Part shown: piece by piece, positions 16,601 through 25,268 of the stretch | How the letters are laid out: each line of letters opens with the position of its first letter | Position numbering within the stretch: the stretch's first letter is position 1 | NCBI GenBank assembly: GCA_902799385.1 | Contig: CADCAK010000015.1 | Span: forward strand, 1 to 45,176 | Direction: 5' to 3' | Source: an uncultured bacterium | Lineage (GTDB): Bacteria; Verrucomicrobiota; Kiritimatiellia; RFP12; UBA1067 | Length of the DNA stretch: 45,176 nucleotides | Notes under the pieces: generated by a model | The model's database searches: none | What the model was told of the DNA's origin: nothing | The model's input: the letters and a program-made list of their open reading frames with translations, nothing else | Position numbers and translations under genes: made by a program

Positions 16601-17524
16601 GAGACTACATACCGCATGCAGGCGCTTCGTGACAATCCGGTTTCAGCCCGCGAGGAATACGACAATGGCCTCGACGAGGCGGATCCCGGGCTGACATACA
16701 AGCTCACCTTCGATCCAGACGCCGAACTACCTAACCACCGCACCACCAAACTACAAAACTCGGCTCCTCGCATGGCGATCCTCCGCGAGCAGGGCGTCAA
16801 CGGTCACATTGAGATGGCGGCTGCGTTTGCGCTCGCCGGCTTCGACTGCGTCGACGTTCACATGAGCGATCTTATCGAGGGCAAGGTCGATCTCGCCGAC
16901 TTCAAGGGGCTTGTCGCCTGCGGTGGCTTCTCCTACGGCGACGTCCTTGGCGCTGGTTCCGGCTGGGCTCGGTCGATTCTCTACAATGATCGCCTCAGGG
17001 AGATGTTCAAGACGTTTTTCCACCGTCCAGACACGTTCTCTCTCGGCGTGTGCAACGGCTGCCAGATGCTTTCGCAGCTCAAGGACTTGATCCCCGGCGC
17101 GGAAGGGTGGCCGAAGTTCGTCAAGAACGTCTCCGAGCAGTTCGAGGCGCGTCTTTCCACAATCGAGATCGAGCCGTCGCCTTCAATCTTCTTCAGGGGC
17201 ATGGCAGGTTCCCGTCTTCCGATTCCAGTCGCCCACGGCGAGGGCCGAGTCTGGACCGATGGCTTCACGCCGTCGATCTGCGTTGCGCACTTCGTCGACG
17301 GTCGCGGCCAGGCGACGATGCGTTATCCGTTCAACCCGAACGGCTCCTATGGCGGGCAGACGGCGTTCACGAGCGCCGACGGTCGAGCGACTATCATGAT
17401 GCCGCATCCCGAGCGTGCCTTCCGCGCGTGCCAGCTTAGCTACAACGACGGTTCGTTCAAGGTGGCAGGCCCGTGGATGAAGATGTTCCGCAACGCCTAC
17501 GCATTCGGGACAAGGGGGCTGTAA
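13643..17524 (+). CDS. purL: Phosphoribosylformylglycinamidine synthase, single-chain form
   Basis: Fourth step of purine synthesis: FGAR plus glutamine and ATP to FGAM. The 1293 residues are the large fused form with PurS-like N-terminus, the two AIRS-type halves ([20 protein letters not shown]; later [15 protein letters not shown]) and a C-terminal glutamine amidotransferase with triad Cys 1137 ([11 protein letters not shown]), His 1255 and Glu 1257 (MMPHPERAF). Just before the amidotransferase (residues 1028-1039) the linker contains in-frame 8-bp repeats. ATG 13643 follows GAAAGGA. It is probably cotranscribed with tRNA-Thr, and cstA starts one base after its stop. Confidence 0.97.
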   Translation: MVLLLGSEAYSPFRLDAIKEAVAKIDPALGPLAIDARWVYALELSDEAFDVSELERAASLLNAEGDCDGADFYVTPRKGTISPWSSKATDIFRNCGLKSIKRVERGIRYNVSLANPWSPITQDEFKKSLPRAKWLAALYDKMTEGVYDDLSDLFDVADPKPGRTYDVMAKGVEAIREANAEIGLAISEPEMEYLAKNFAAAGRNPTDTELVMFGQVNSEHCRHKIFGAEFVINGKKQPKSLFEMIKNTHKKRPQDTLSAYKDNSAVVTGFKTDIFAIDPKTNEYGFKKDTLDQLMKVETHNHPTAISPFPGAATGVGGEIRDEAATGQGSRTIAGICGFMVSNLRIPGFPQPWEREFASFPTRLATPLQIMVDGPIGGAAFGNEFGRPQLCGFFRTYEGEIAGELRGYHKPIMLAGGMGVIRHSQVQKKDVKVGALIVQIGGPAMRIGLGGGAASSMMTGTNSEALDFNSVQRGNAEMQRRCQGVIDACSYLGKANPIMSIHDIGAGGLSNGCPELVEATGGKFQLREVHNEEMSMNPMEIWCCEAQERYVLALRPEARFFFEELCRRERCPVAFIGVATGDGQLVLEDSHFGDSPIDMDIKVLLGKPPRMVRKVKRVAKKHAGTNFEGVKPFDAFKRVLHLPAVADKTFLITITDRTVTGRVARDQMVGRYQLPAADCAVTTMGYKTYEGQSMATGERSPIALLDGPASGRMAIAEAITNLASADVGDISQIRLSANWMAPCGEPGEDAILYDTVKEVGLNFCPKMGVSIPVGKDSCSMHTVWNDPDGTPRKQVAPLSLVVSSFAPVKDVRLTLTPDLKPDPEGQSTFLIYVDLSKGDYPLGATALAQVYGQLGHTHADADPVLLKRFFNAMQKIVKAKKALAYHDRSDGGIAVTLAEMAITGGRGIIAKLPGGDALEQLFNEQPGAILQVAEKNVADVLAVFKAARVPALVAGAVTRASRTFEVFVGERLALKTDLTFIRRAWSETTYRMQALRDNPVSAREEYDNGLDEADPGLTYKLTFDPDAELPNHRTTKLQNSAPRMAILREQGVNGHIEMAAAFALAGFDCVDVHMSDLIEGKVDLADFKGLVACGGFSYGDVLGAGSGWARSILYNDRLREMFKTFFHRPDTFSLGVCNGCQMLSQLKDLIPGAEGWPKFVKNVSEQFEARLSTIEIEPSPSIFFRGMAGSRLPIPVAHGEGRVWTDGFTPSICVAHFVDGRGQATMRYPFNPNGSYGGQTAFTSADGRATIMMPHPERAFRACQLSYNDGSFKVAGPWMKMFRNAYAFGTRGL
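16726..16757. repeat. 8-bp word repeat ACYACCNN in the purL linker
   Basis: Units ACTACCTA, ACCACCGC, ACCACCAA, ACTACAAA, translated as part of [12 protein letters not shown] between the synthase core and the glutaminase domain (which resumes at [20 protein letters not shown]). Confidence 0.8.
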
Positions 17525-17525
17525 G

Positions 17526-19004
17526 ATGAGTTGGTTTCTTGGCGGCATAGCGTTTCTCATCTTCGGGTATTTCACCTACGGCAAGATCGTCGAGCGCATC
17601 TTCAGTCCTGACGACCGCAAGCCGCCGGCCATTGCCAACCCGGACGGCGTCGACCTCGTCCCTCTTCCAGAGTGGAAGAACATGCTCATCCAGCTTCTCA
17701 ACATAGCTGGTGTCGGTCCTGTCATCGGCGTCATACTCGGCATAAAGTTCGGCAAGGTCGCGCTTCTCATAATACCAGTTGGCTGTGTATTCATGGGGGC
17801 TGTGCACGATCTCGCGGCGGGCATGATGTCGCTTAGGTCTGGTGGCGCGAATGTGCCGAAGATTGTCAGGGACGCATTTGGGCGAACGTATTCCGCCGTC
17901 TTCTCCTGCGTGATGATTCTTCTTCTCCTGCTCGTCGTAACCGTGTTCATCAACGTTCCGGCGAATCTAATCGTCCGCACGATTTTCCCCGGGTCGTCGT
18001 GCTTCTGGTGGGCTGTCGGCGCGATATTCGCCTACTACGTTGCGGCGACGCTGTTCCCTGTCGACAAGATCATCGGGCGCATATACCCCGTGTTCGGCGC
18101 ATTGCTTGTCGTTGGGTCTATAGCGATCTCCGTTGCGCTTGTCGTGGCGGGCTTCGGGAATCCGCACCTCCTTGACGACTGCGCGGGTTTTGCCGACTTC
18201 CAGGCGAAGAACCCGCTCTTCCCGTGTCTCTTTGTCACGATTGCCTGCGGGATAATCTCAGGCTTCCACGCGACTCAGAGTCCTATCGTCGCGCGCACGA
18301 TGACAAGCGAACGGCAGGCGCGCGCCACGTTCTACGGAATGATGATCGCCGAAGGCGTGATTGCGATGATATGGGCTGCCGCCGCTCTCGCGATCTACAA
18401 CATTGCGCCCGACAACCTCTCCCTCCCCGGCCCTGCCGTCCTCGGCAACATTACGACGCACTTCCTCGGGAAGTGGATGGGCGGCGTCACGGTTTTCGCG
18501 ATAGTGGTTCTCGCCGTTACGAGCGGCGACACGGCGCTCAGGAGCGCACGGTTGAGCGTTGGCGAGATGCTGCGGATAGACCAGGTGCCGATAGTCCGCC
18601 GCATAGCGACATGCATCCCGCTTATCGCGCTTGTAACGTTCCTGCTCTGGTGGTCCAACCAGAGCGCCAAGTCGTTCAACAATCTCTGGAACTACTTCGC
18701 GTGGGGCAACCAGATGATTTCGGCCACGACGCTGATGGCGGGCACGGTGTGGCTTCTCCGCGAGGGAAAGCGCCTTGGGTCTGTTGTCACGCTTCTTCCC
18801 GGCATGTTCATGACGATGGTGGTTGTGTCGTTCATACTCTGGACGCCTGGAACCGGCGGCCAGCCGTGGGGTCTTGTCCCGGGCGGTCTATCCGTCGGCG
18901 TCGCCACGCTTGTGTCCGCCGTCGTCGCAGTCGCTTTCGCTGCATTCGCGATTGGGCGCGCCGCGAAGGGCGATGTTTCCGACCGCAAGCCCCCGTCCGT
19001 TTGA
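17526..19004 (+). CDS. cstA: CstA-family transporter (carbon starvation protein A)
   Basis: Multi-pass inner-membrane transporter; CstA-family members import peptides or pyruvate. The N-terminus FLGGIAFLIFGYFTYGKIVER and the segments LLNIAGVGPVIGVILGIKFG, FMGAVHDLAAGMMSLRSGG and GFHATQSPIVARTM are family marks. At 492 residues it is the short form (E. coli CstA is about 700), with roughly a dozen or more hydrophobic helices. It starts one base after purL stops. Purines and this transporter have no obvious shared role, so the pairing may only be transcriptional. Confidence 0.9.
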   Translation: MSWFLGGIAFLIFGYFTYGKIVERIFSPDDRKPPAIANPDGVDLVPLPEWKNMLIQLLNIAGVGPVIGVILGIKFGKVALLIIPVGCVFMGAVHDLAAGMMSLRSGGANVPKIVRDAFGRTYSAVFSCVMILLLLLVVTVFINVPANLIVRTIFPGSSCFWWAVGAIFAYYVAATLFPVDKIIGRIYPVFGALLVVGSIAISVALVVAGFGNPHLLDDCAGFADFQAKNPLFPCLFVTIACGIISGFHATQSPIVARTMTSERQARATFYGMMIAEGVIAMIWAAAALAIYNIAPDNLSLPGPAVLGNITTHFLGKWMGGVTVFAIVVLAVTSGDTALRSARLSVGEMLRIDQVPIVRRIATCIPLIALVTFLLWWSNQSAKSFNNLWNYFAWGNQMISATTLMAGTVWLLREGKRLGSVVTLLPGMFMTMVVVSFILWTPGTGGQPWGLVPGGLSVGVATLVSAVVAVAFAAFAIGRAAKGDVSDRKPPSV

Positions 19005-19029
19005 AATGACCGGGAAGAAATGGTAGAAT
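19001..19029 (+). promoter_or_regulatory. Promoter of galM
   Basis: TTGAAA (19001-19006, overlapping the cstA stop), 17-base spacer, TAGAAT (19024-19029) with upstream TGG. The galM gene has AAGGAGG at 19055-19061. Confidence 0.75.
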
Positions 19030-19065
19030 ATTTCTCGGCTGATTGAAAAATCATAAGGAGGCAAA

Positions 19066-20172
19066 ATGGCCAAGGCATCATTCAAGGTCGTGGACTTCGG
19101 AAAGACGAAGTACGGCGAGAAGGCGAAGAAGTACATCCTGAACGGCGCGGGCGGCGTCGTTCTCGAAGTGAGCGACTACGGCGGGAAGGTCGTGCGCCTC
19201 TTCACGCCCGACAGGAAGGGCAAGATGAAGGACGTCGTCGTCGGCTTTGACTCGCCCGCCGGCTGGGACGACGGCGATCCCTACTGGGGTTGCATAATCG
19301 GGCGCTACGGCAACCGTATCGCCAAGGGCCAGTTCAAGATGGACGGCAAGACCTACAAGCTTCCCGCCCTCAACAATGCGCCTGCGGGAATCGGCTGCAA
19401 TCTCCACGGCGGCAAGCGTGGCTGGGATGCGTATGTTTGGGGCGCCGAGCCGTTCGTGAAGGGCGACAGCGTCGGCGTCGTATTCACGCACACTTCGCCC
19501 GACGGCGACGAGGGCTTCCCCGGCAGGGTAGAGGTCAAGGTCACGTATACGCTCACGGCGAAGAACGTCTGGCGCGTCGACTACGAGGCGGTGCCCGACA
19601 GGAAGACGCCGATCAACATGACGCAGCACGTCTACTTCAACTTCAAGGGCGAGTCCGGCGGCACGATCGAGGACCACGTCCTCAAGATCGCCGCCTCGAA
19701 GGTGACTCCCACAGACGCGGGGCAGATCCCGACCGGCAAGCTCGCGAAGGTGGACGGCACGCCGTTCGACTTCAGGAAGGGCATGAGGATCGGCGAGCGC
19801 ATCAACGAGAAGGACCAGCAGCTTGAGTTCGGGCGCGGCTACGACCACAACTGGGTTCTCGACAAGGGCGAGATGTCGCTTGGGCCAAAGGCGAAGGGCA
19901 AGATGAACTTCGCCGCCGAGCTTTTCTGCCCGCTGAACGGACGCTTCGTCAAGGTCTACACGACCGAGCCGTGCATCCAGATGTACTCCGCCAACTGGTG
20001 CGACTACAACCAGACCGCGAAGGGCGGCGAGCACCTTTCGTTCCGCTGCGGCTGCGCGCTCGAGACACAGCACGCGCCCGACTCTCCGAACAAGCCCAAG
20101 TGGCCGACGACGTTCGTCAAGGCCGGCGAAAAGTACAGGACCTCGACCGAATTCCGCTTCGGCGCAAGGTAA
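19066..20172 (+). CDS. galM: Aldose 1-epimerase (mutarotase)
   Basis: It interconverts alpha and beta anomers of hexoses such as galactose or glucose. Conserved points are RYGNRIAKGQF, NLHGGKRGWDAYVWG with a catalytic His, TQHVYFNFKGESGG with the second His, DHNWVLD, and the catalytic Glu in LETQHAPDSPNKP. Length 368 is normal. Start ATG 19066 follows an excellent AAGGAGG. I see no secretion signal. It is followed after 10 bases by accD, so the accD, accA and nadB genes may be read from this promoter. Confidence 0.95.
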   Translation: MAKASFKVVDFGKTKYGEKAKKYILNGAGGVVLEVSDYGGKVVRLFTPDRKGKMKDVVVGFDSPAGWDDGDPYWGCIIGRYGNRIAKGQFKMDGKTYKLPALNNAPAGIGCNLHGGKRGWDAYVWGAEPFVKGDSVGVVFTHTSPDGDEGFPGRVEVKVTYTLTAKNVWRVDYEAVPDRKTPINMTQHVYFNFKGESGGTIEDHVLKIAASKVTPTDAGQIPTGKLAKVDGTPFDFRKGMRIGERINEKDQQLEFGRGYDHNWVLDKGEMSLGPKAKGKMNFAAELFCPLNGRFVKVYTTEPCIQMYSANWCDYNQTAKGGEHLSFRCGCALETQHAPDSPNKPKWPTTFVKAGEKYRTSTEFRFGAR

Positions 20173-20182
20173 AGGTGGTTAT

Positions 20183-21013
20183 ATGAGCTGGTTTGAAGCA
20201 AAGGCCGAAAAGGCCAAGATCCCGCCGGCGAAGGCGCTTTGGGCCATCTGCCCGAAGTGCGGCAGCCATTTTGAAAAGGCGGTTTGGAAGAAGAACAACG
20301 CGATATGCCCGAAGTGCAACTACCACGGGCGTCTCTCGGCGCGCGAGCGCATCGCGCAGGTCGCGGACGAGGGAACATTCTCCGAGGTCTTCCGCGCTGT
20401 GTCCTACTCCGACCACCTCGCGTTCCATGACGCGACCGGCCCCTACAAGGCGAAGGTCGAGGCGACGATAGCGAAGTCGGGCGAGACTGAGTCGGTCGTG
20501 ATGGGAACAGCGAAGATCGATGGCCACCCCGTGATGCTTGGCGTCATGGACTTTGCGTTCATGGGCGGTTCCCTCGGAACCGGCACTGGCGAGCGCATCG
20601 CCCGCGCATGCGAGCAGGCGATTGCCGAAAATCGTCCACTCGTTCTCTTCTCCGCGTCCGGCGGCGCGCGTATGCACGAGGGCATCCTCTCGCTTATGCA
20701 GATGGCTAAGACCTCCGCCGCGATCGCGAAGCTCAAGGAAGCTGGGCTTCCCTACATTTCCGTCCTCACCGACCCGACGACTGGCGGCGTGAGCGCGTCC
20801 TACGCGATGCTCGGCGACATCAATGTGACCGAGCCCAAGGCGCTCATCGGCTTCGCTGGGCGGCGCGTCATCGAGAACACGATCCACCAGAAGCTGCCCG
20901 ACGACTTCCAGTCGGCGGAATACCTTGAGAAGCACGGCTTCATCGACAAGATAGTCGAGCGCAGCGAGCTTAAGGGCTTCCTCGCGAAGATGCTGGGCTA
21001 CTGGGGCTTCTGA
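20183..21013 (+). CDS. accD: Acetyl-CoA carboxylase carboxyltransferase beta subunit
   Basis: With AccA it moves the carboxyl group from carboxybiotin to acetyl-CoA, making malonyl-CoA for fatty acids. The N-terminal zinc ribbon has cysteines 23, 26, 42 and 45 (CPKC at both ends). The crotonase-fold core shows DFAFMGGSLGTGTGERIARA, LFSASGGARMHEGILSLMQM and DPTTGGVSASYAMLGD. Length 276 is normal. ATG 20183 follows AAAGGTGG. accA follows 49 bases later, a clean accDA pair. Confidence 0.97.
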   Translation: MSWFEAKAEKAKIPPAKALWAICPKCGSHFEKAVWKKNNAICPKCNYHGRLSARERIAQVADEGTFSEVFRAVSYSDHLAFHDATGPYKAKVEATIAKSGETESVVMGTAKIDGHPVMLGVMDFAFMGGSLGTGTGERIARACEQAIAENRPLVLFSASGGARMHEGILSLMQMAKTSAAIAKLKEAGLPYISVLTDPTTGGVSASYAMLGDINVTEPKALIGFAGRRVIENTIHQKLPDDFQSAEYLEKHGFIDKIVERSELKGFLAKMLGYWGF

Positions 21014-21062
21014 GTGGTTGGTAGCCAGGGGTCAGAAGTCTGTAATTTAGGAGAGGAGATTT

Positions 21063-21863
21063 ATGGCAAAGAGTGCAATGGACTGTGTGAAGCTTGCGCG
21101 CGACCCGAAGCGTCCGCACCTCAAAGACTTCATCAAGCTTATCTGCTCCGACTTCGAGGAGCTACACGGCGACAGGCTCGTCAACGACGACCGTGGCCTC
21201 GTCGGCGGCTTTGCGACAGTCGGCGGCGAGAAGGTTCTCGTCCTCGGCCACAACAAGGGCGCGACGGTTGAGGAGAATATGGAGGCGAACTTCGGCATGG
21301 CGAACCCCGACGGCTACCGCAAGGCGATGCGCCTCGCGAAGCTCGCGGAGAAGTTCCATGTGCCAGTCGTCACGTTCGTAGACACCCCCGGCGCGTATCC
21401 TGGCCGCGAGGCCGAGGAGCGCGGGCAGGCCGAGGCGATTGCGAAGTCGCTTGAGTTCTTCTCCCGTCTCAAGACGCCAGTCGTCGTCGTCGTCACGGGC
21501 GAGGGCGGTTCGGGCGGCGCGCTCGCGATCGCAGTCGGTGACAAGATTCTCATGATGGAGAACGCAATCTATTCCGTCATCTCCCCCGAAGGCTGCGCGG
21601 GCATCCTTTGGCGCGACGGTACTAAGGCCCCCGAGGCCGCCGAGGCGCTCAAGCTCACCGCGCCCGACCTCCTCAAGCTCGGTGCGATCGACGAGGTCGT
21701 CAAGGAGCCTGCTGGCGGCGCGCAGAAGAACCATAGGGCCGCAGCGTCCGCCGTGAAGAAGTCCATTCTTGCCGCGCTCAAGGCGCTTAAGAAAATCCCA
21801 GTGGATGAACTAATCGAGAAGCGCTACGAGAAGATCCGCGCCTACGGCAATTTCTACGGCTGA
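21063..21863 (+). CDS. accA: Acetyl-CoA carboxylase carboxyltransferase alpha subunit
   Basis: Partner of AccD. The core motifs are SDFEELHGDRLVNDDRGLVGG, FGMANPDGYRKAMRLAKLAEK, FVDTPGAYPGREAEERGQAEA and GEGGSGGALAIAVGDKILM, then SVISPEGCAGILWRDGTKAPEAAEAL. At 266 residues it is shorter than the 319 of E. coli because the N-terminal extension is missing, as in many Gram-positive enzymes. ATG 21063 follows AGGAGAGGAG. The accD-accA gap holds a reverse-strand CTGACCC-type repeat word. Confidence 0.97.
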   Translation: MAKSAMDCVKLARDPKRPHLKDFIKLICSDFEELHGDRLVNDDRGLVGGFATVGGEKVLVLGHNKGATVEENMEANFGMANPDGYRKAMRLAKLAEKFHVPVVTFVDTPGAYPGREAEERGQAEAIAKSLEFFSRLKTPVVVVVTGEGGSGGALAIAVGDKILMMENAIYSVISPEGCAGILWRDGTKAPEAAEALKLTAPDLLKLGAIDEVVKEPAGGAQKNHRAAASAVKKSILAALKALKKIPVDELIEKRYEKIRAYGNFYG

Positions 21864-21890
21864 GACAAACTGTAGGGGCCTTGCTCCACA

Positions 21891-23489
21891 ATGAAAATCG
21901 TCGATTGCGACTATTTCGTCGTCGGGTCCGGCATGGCAGGGCTCATGACGGCGCTGCACCTCTCGGACAAGGGCAAGGTCGTACTCGTGACAAAGGGGCG
22001 GCTCCAGGACTGCAACACCAATTTCGCGCAGGGCGGCATCTGCTGCGTAGCCGACCCGTCAGACACTTTTGACAAGCATGCGCGCGATACGATGATCGCC
22101 GGTGCCTGGCTCGGCAACTCCGCCGTCGTGCACGAGATATGCGAGCATGCGCCCGAGGGAATCCAGGACCTCGTCAAGTGCGGCGTAAAGTTCGCCAAGA
22201 AGAAGGACGGCTCGTGGGAGCTTACGCGCGAGGGCGGGCATAGCGCGCGGCGCATCTTCCACGCGGGCGACATCACAGGCGAGAAGTGCGAGGCGTCGAT
22301 GATACGCAGCATACGCCGCTCTTCCGTCGACGTCAGGGAGCAGACGATAGTAATCGACCTCGTGATGACGAAGCGCATTGGGATAAAGGGTCCCAACCGC
22401 TGCATCGGCGCGTATGTCCTCGACAAGGCGACTGGCGAGATATGCGCGATCCGCTCGCCAGACACGGTGCTTGCGACTGGCGGCTGCGGCAAGGTCTACC
22501 TCTACACCTGCAATCCCGACACGGCGACCGGTGACGGCATAGCGCTTGCGTGGCGCGCGGGCGCGAAGATCGAGAACATGGAGTTCATCCAGTTCCACCC
22601 GACTTGCCTCTATCATCCGCAGGCGAAGCGCTTCCTCATTTCCGAGGCCGTGCGCGGCGAAGGCGCCGTCCTGGTGAACAAGCACGGCCGAGAGTTCATG
22701 AAGAAGTACGATCCGCGGGGGAGCCTCGCGCCGCGCGACATCGTCGCGCGCTCGATCGACAGCGAGATGAAGCGCACCGGCGACGACTGCATGTACCTCG
22801 ACATCAGGAAGAAGGGCAGGGCCTACCTGATGACGCGCTTCCCGAACATCTACCAGAAGTGCATGGAGTTCGGCATCGACATGGCGAAGGACCTGATACC
22901 GATTGTCCCGGCGGCGCACTACACATGCGGCGGCATTCAGGCGACGACAGCCGGCGAGACTTCCGTTCCAGGGCTTTCCGCCGTCGGGGAGTGCGCGTGC
23001 ACCGGCCTTCACGGCGCGAACCGCCTTGCGTCCAACTCGCTCATGGAGGCGCTCGTGTGCGCGCGCCTCACGGCGGTTCGGCTTGCTGGGGAGAGGGGAA
23101 CGGGGAATGGGGAACGGGGAAAAATGCCCGATATTCCCGCTTGGCGCATAGGCAACGCCGTCCCGCCAGACGAGGCGGTTCTCGTCTCGCACATGTGGGA
23201 CGAGATACGCCGCCTCATGTGGGACTACGTCGGCATCGTGCGCACGAACAAGCGCCTCGCCCGCGCCGCGCACCGCATCAAGACGCTTCGCAAGGAGATT
23301 CGCGACTACTACTTCCGCTATCTTGTGACTCCCGACACGCTGGAGCTGCGCAACCTCGCCGTCTGCGCCGAGCTCATCGTCAAGAGCGCGCAGAGGCGCC
23401 GCGAGAGTCGTGGGCTCCACTTCACCCTCGACTATCCCCGCCAGTCGAAGCGCCCCCGGCAGACTGTAATAGAGGGCTATCGCGGCTGA
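21891..23489 (+). CDS. nadB: L-aspartate oxidase
   Basis: First step of de novo NAD synthesis: FAD-dependent oxidation of aspartate to iminoaspartate. The FAD loop YFVVGSGMAGLMTALHL is at the N-terminus; NTNFAQGGICCVADPSDTF, GGCGKVYLYTCNPDTATGDGIAL, MEFIQFHPTCLYH, RGEGAVLVNKHGREFM and CTGLHGANRLASNSLMEALV follow, all typical. The C-terminal helical domain resumes at VSHMWDEIRRLMWDYVGIVR. Residues 400-411 are five in-frame 7-bp repeat units just before that domain. ATG 21891 lacks a good Shine-Dalgarno. nadC lies far away at 3.2 kb. Confidence 0.96.
   Translation: MKIVDCDYFVVGSGMAGLMTALHLSDKGKVVLVTKGRLQDCNTNFAQGGICCVADPSDTFDKHARDTMIAGAWLGNSAVVHEICEHAPEGIQDLVKCGVKFAKKKDGSWELTREGGHSARRIFHAGDITGEKCEASMIRSIRRSSVDVREQTIVIDLVMTKRIGIKGPNRCIGAYVLDKATGEICAIRSPDTVLATGGCGKVYLYTCNPDTATGDGIALAWRAGAKIENMEFIQFHPTCLYHPQAKRFLISEAVRGEGAVLVNKHGREFMKKYDPRGSLAPRDIVARSIDSEMKRTGDDCMYLDIRKKGRAYLMTRFPNIYQKCMEFGIDMAKDLIPIVPAAHYTCGGIQATTAGETSVPGLSAVGECACTGLHGANRLASNSLMEALVCARLTAVRLAGERGTGNGERGKMPDIPAWRIGNAVPPDEAVLVSHMWDEIRRLMWDYVGIVRTNKRLARAAHRIKTLRKEIRDYYFRYLVTPDTLELRNLAVCAELIVKSAQRRRESRGLHFTLDYPRQSKRPRQTVIEGYRG
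23088..23122. repeat. 7-bp word repeat GGGGAAN inside nadB
   Basis: Five units: GGGGAGA, GGGGAAC, GGGGAAT, GGGGAAC, GGGGAAA. Translated as GERGTGNGERGK between the FAD-binding core and the C-terminal helices. Confidence 0.9.
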
Positions 23490-23517
23490 CCGGCGGCGAA
23501 ATCGTACGCGGCCAGTC

Positions 23518-23546
23518 TTGATTTTGCGCGGAAAATTCGGTATCCT
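23518..23546 (+). promoter_or_regulatory. Promoter of tatA
   Basis: TTGATT (23518-23523), 17-base spacer, TATCCT (23541-23546). The gene has AAAAGGAG before ATG 23583. Confidence 0.6.
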
Positions 23547-23582
23547 ATTAGCGGACAGTTTCAAAAGGAAAAGGAGTCAATC

Positions 23583-23792
23583 ATGGTTTTTGGATTTCTT
23601 CAGAATATCGGCCCGTGGCAGCTGCTCATCGTGGTCGCCGTAATCGCGCTGCTCTTCGGCGGCAGCAAGATACCTGAGCTCGCGCGTTCGCTCGGCAAGG
23701 CGAAGGGCGAGTTCAAGAAGGGCCTCGCGGAAGGCGAGAGGGAAGAGGCCGAGGCGGAGGGAAAGCCCGCCAAGGAGCTTGAGAAGGCGTAG
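23583..23792 (+). CDS. tatA: Sec-independent protein translocase TatA
   Basis: TatA forms the pore-like part of the twin-arginine export system for folded proteins. The 69 residues show the single N-terminal helix (PWQLLIVVAVIALLFGG), the hinge SKIPELARSLGKAKGEFKKG and an acidic, lysine-rich tail. tatB and tatC are not adjacent. A likely client is the twin-arginine oxidoreductase at 4133-5458. Confidence 0.93.
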   Translation: MVFGFLQNIGPWQLLIVVAVIALLFGGSKIPELARSLGKAKGEFKKGLAEGEREEAEAEGKPAKELEKA

Positions 23793-23795
23793 AGA

Positions 23796-23856
23796 TGGTG
23801 CTTTCGCGCCTTTGGCGCTGGGGCTTGGTGCTTTCACGGCAATGCCGTTGGTGCTT
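23796..23856. repeat. TGGTGCTT / small-palindrome mosaic repeat
   Basis: TGGTGCTT at 23796, 23826 and 23849, separated by hairpins GCGCC-TTT-GGCGC (23806-23818) and ACGGCA-A-TGCCGT (23836-23848). It fills the tatA-uvrC gap and is the reverse complement of the element inside coaX (6342-6404), with different palindromes between the constant words. Confidence 0.85.
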
Positions 23857-23864
23857 GCAGATGA

Positions 23865-25190
23865 ATGGTTAGCGAACTTATAAGACAGCGACTCAAGGAA
23901 GTCCCAAGTCGCCCCGGCTGTTATCTCATGCGAGATCGCCGGGGCGTCATCATCTACGTCGGCAAGGCGAAGGACCTGAGGCGGCGCGTCTCGTCCTATT
24001 TCCGCCCGCGCGCGAACCATGCGCCGAAGGTGCGCTCCATGGTGGACACTGTCTTCGACTTCGAGTGGATGACGGTCAAGAACGACGCAGAGGCGCTGCT
24101 TACGGAAGCCGCGCTCATCAAGCGCCACAAGCCGCACTTCAACATCCTCATGCGCGACGACAAGCGCTACCTCGCCCTACGCGGCGATTCGACGGCGGAA
24201 TGGCCGCGCTTCTCGTGTGTGCGCACGGTGAAGGACGACGGCGCGAAGTATTTCGGGCCTTTCCCGTCGAGCCCCGTCGTAAGGACTGCGAAGGACTTCG
24301 TCGAGAAGCGGTACGGCATACGCGAATGCAAGTCGGAATGTCCCTGCATGGAAGACCACACGCACTGCCTCGCAGACGTGATACGCACCTGCTCGGCGCC
24401 GTGCCTCGGCAGGATATCGAACGCCGAGTACCGCGCGCGGTTCGATGAGGCGTGCGAGTTCCTTTCCGGCCACCGCCCGGGCGTACTTGCCGAAGTCGAG
24501 GCCGAGATGCGCGAGGCGGCGGAGAAGGGGAAGTATGAAACGGCTGCGCGGCTCAGGGACACGCTCTTCGCCCTCAAGGAGATGACGAAGGCGCATTTCG
24601 TGAGGACTCCGCCAGAGATGCGGCGGCGCAACGTCGAGCAGGGGCTTAAGGAGCTCGCCGAGGCGATAGGACTCAAGGCGCCGCCTCACTTCATAGAGTG
24701 CTGCGACATCTCAAACCTCTTCGGGAGCCATTCCGTCGCTTCGCTAGTTGTGGCGCGGGACGGCATGCCCGACAAGCGGCTCTATCGTCATTTCCGCATA
24801 AAGACGATAGAGGGCGCCGACGACCCGCGCTCGATGGCCGAGGTCGTTCGCCGCCGCTTCACGCACGACGCCGCACCGGGCGCGAAATCACTCGGGCTGC
24901 AGAAGCCTGACCTCTTCATCTGCGACGGAGGCATAACTCAGCTACGCGCGACGCGCGCCGCGCTCGCCGAGCTTGGCATCGACGACGTGCCGACGGTGGG
25001 GCTCGCCGAGCGCCAGGAGGAGATCGTGTTCGACGACGGGCGCGAGAACCTTCTCCTGCCGCGCGATTCCGAGGCGCTCTTCGTCTGCACTCGCCTCCGC
25101 GACGAGGCGCACCGATTCGCCATAACCTACCACCGCCACCTTCGCGACAAAGACCTGCGCGACAGGCTGCGCGAAGGGGGGCGGGCATAG
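23865..25190 (+). CDS. uvrC: UvrC-like excinuclease subunit, compact form
   Basis: UvrC makes both incisions in nucleotide excision repair. The GIY-YIG nuclease is at the N-terminus (SRPGCYLMRD, IIYVGKAKDLRRRVSSYF). A UVR motif is around residues 205-235 (EAAEKGKYETAARLRDTLF). The RNase H-like nuclease has Asp in ECCDISNLFGSHSVASLVV, ICDGGITQL and His in RLRDEAHRFAITYH. It is only 441 residues against about 600: the stretch between UVR and the RNase H fold is shortened and the C-terminal helix-hairpin-helix pair is absent, the frame stopping 20 residues after the catalytic His. ATG 23865 has a poor ribosome-binding site. Confidence 0.88.
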   Translation: MVSELIRQRLKEVPSRPGCYLMRDRRGVIIYVGKAKDLRRRVSSYFRPRANHAPKVRSMVDTVFDFEWMTVKNDAEALLTEAALIKRHKPHFNILMRDDKRYLALRGDSTAEWPRFSCVRTVKDDGAKYFGPFPSSPVVRTAKDFVEKRYGIRECKSECPCMEDHTHCLADVIRTCSAPCLGRISNAEYRARFDEACEFLSGHRPGVLAEVEAEMREAAEKGKYETAARLRDTLFALKEMTKAHFVRTPPEMRRRNVEQGLKELAEAIGLKAPPHFIECCDISNLFGSHSVASLVVARDGMPDKRLYRHFRIKTIEGADDPRSMAEVVRRRFTHDAAPGAKSLGLQKPDLFICDGGITQLRATRAALAELGIDDVPTVGLAERQEEIVFDDGRENLLLPRDSEALFVCTRLRDEAHRFAITYHRHLRDKDLRDRLREGGRA

Positions 25191-25226
25191 GCCTGTGCGA
25201 CCGCGCCGACCGGCGGGGCGTCTTTA

Positions 25227-25235
25227 TGGTATAAT
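25227..25235 (+). promoter_or_regulatory. Extended -10 promoter TGGTATAAT
   Basis: Perfect TATAAT at 25230-25235 with upstream TG, 33 bases before the L,D-transpeptidase start; no convincing -35. The gene has a full AGGAGG at 25260-25265. Confidence 0.75.
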
Positions 25236-25268
25236 GTCGGGCAGGCTTGAACTGACAAAAGGAGGATC

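Noticed and set aside
22059..23564. 501-codon minus-strand open frame opposite nadB
   Set aside because: nadB motifs on the + strand are unambiguous; the minus frame is a composition artefact.
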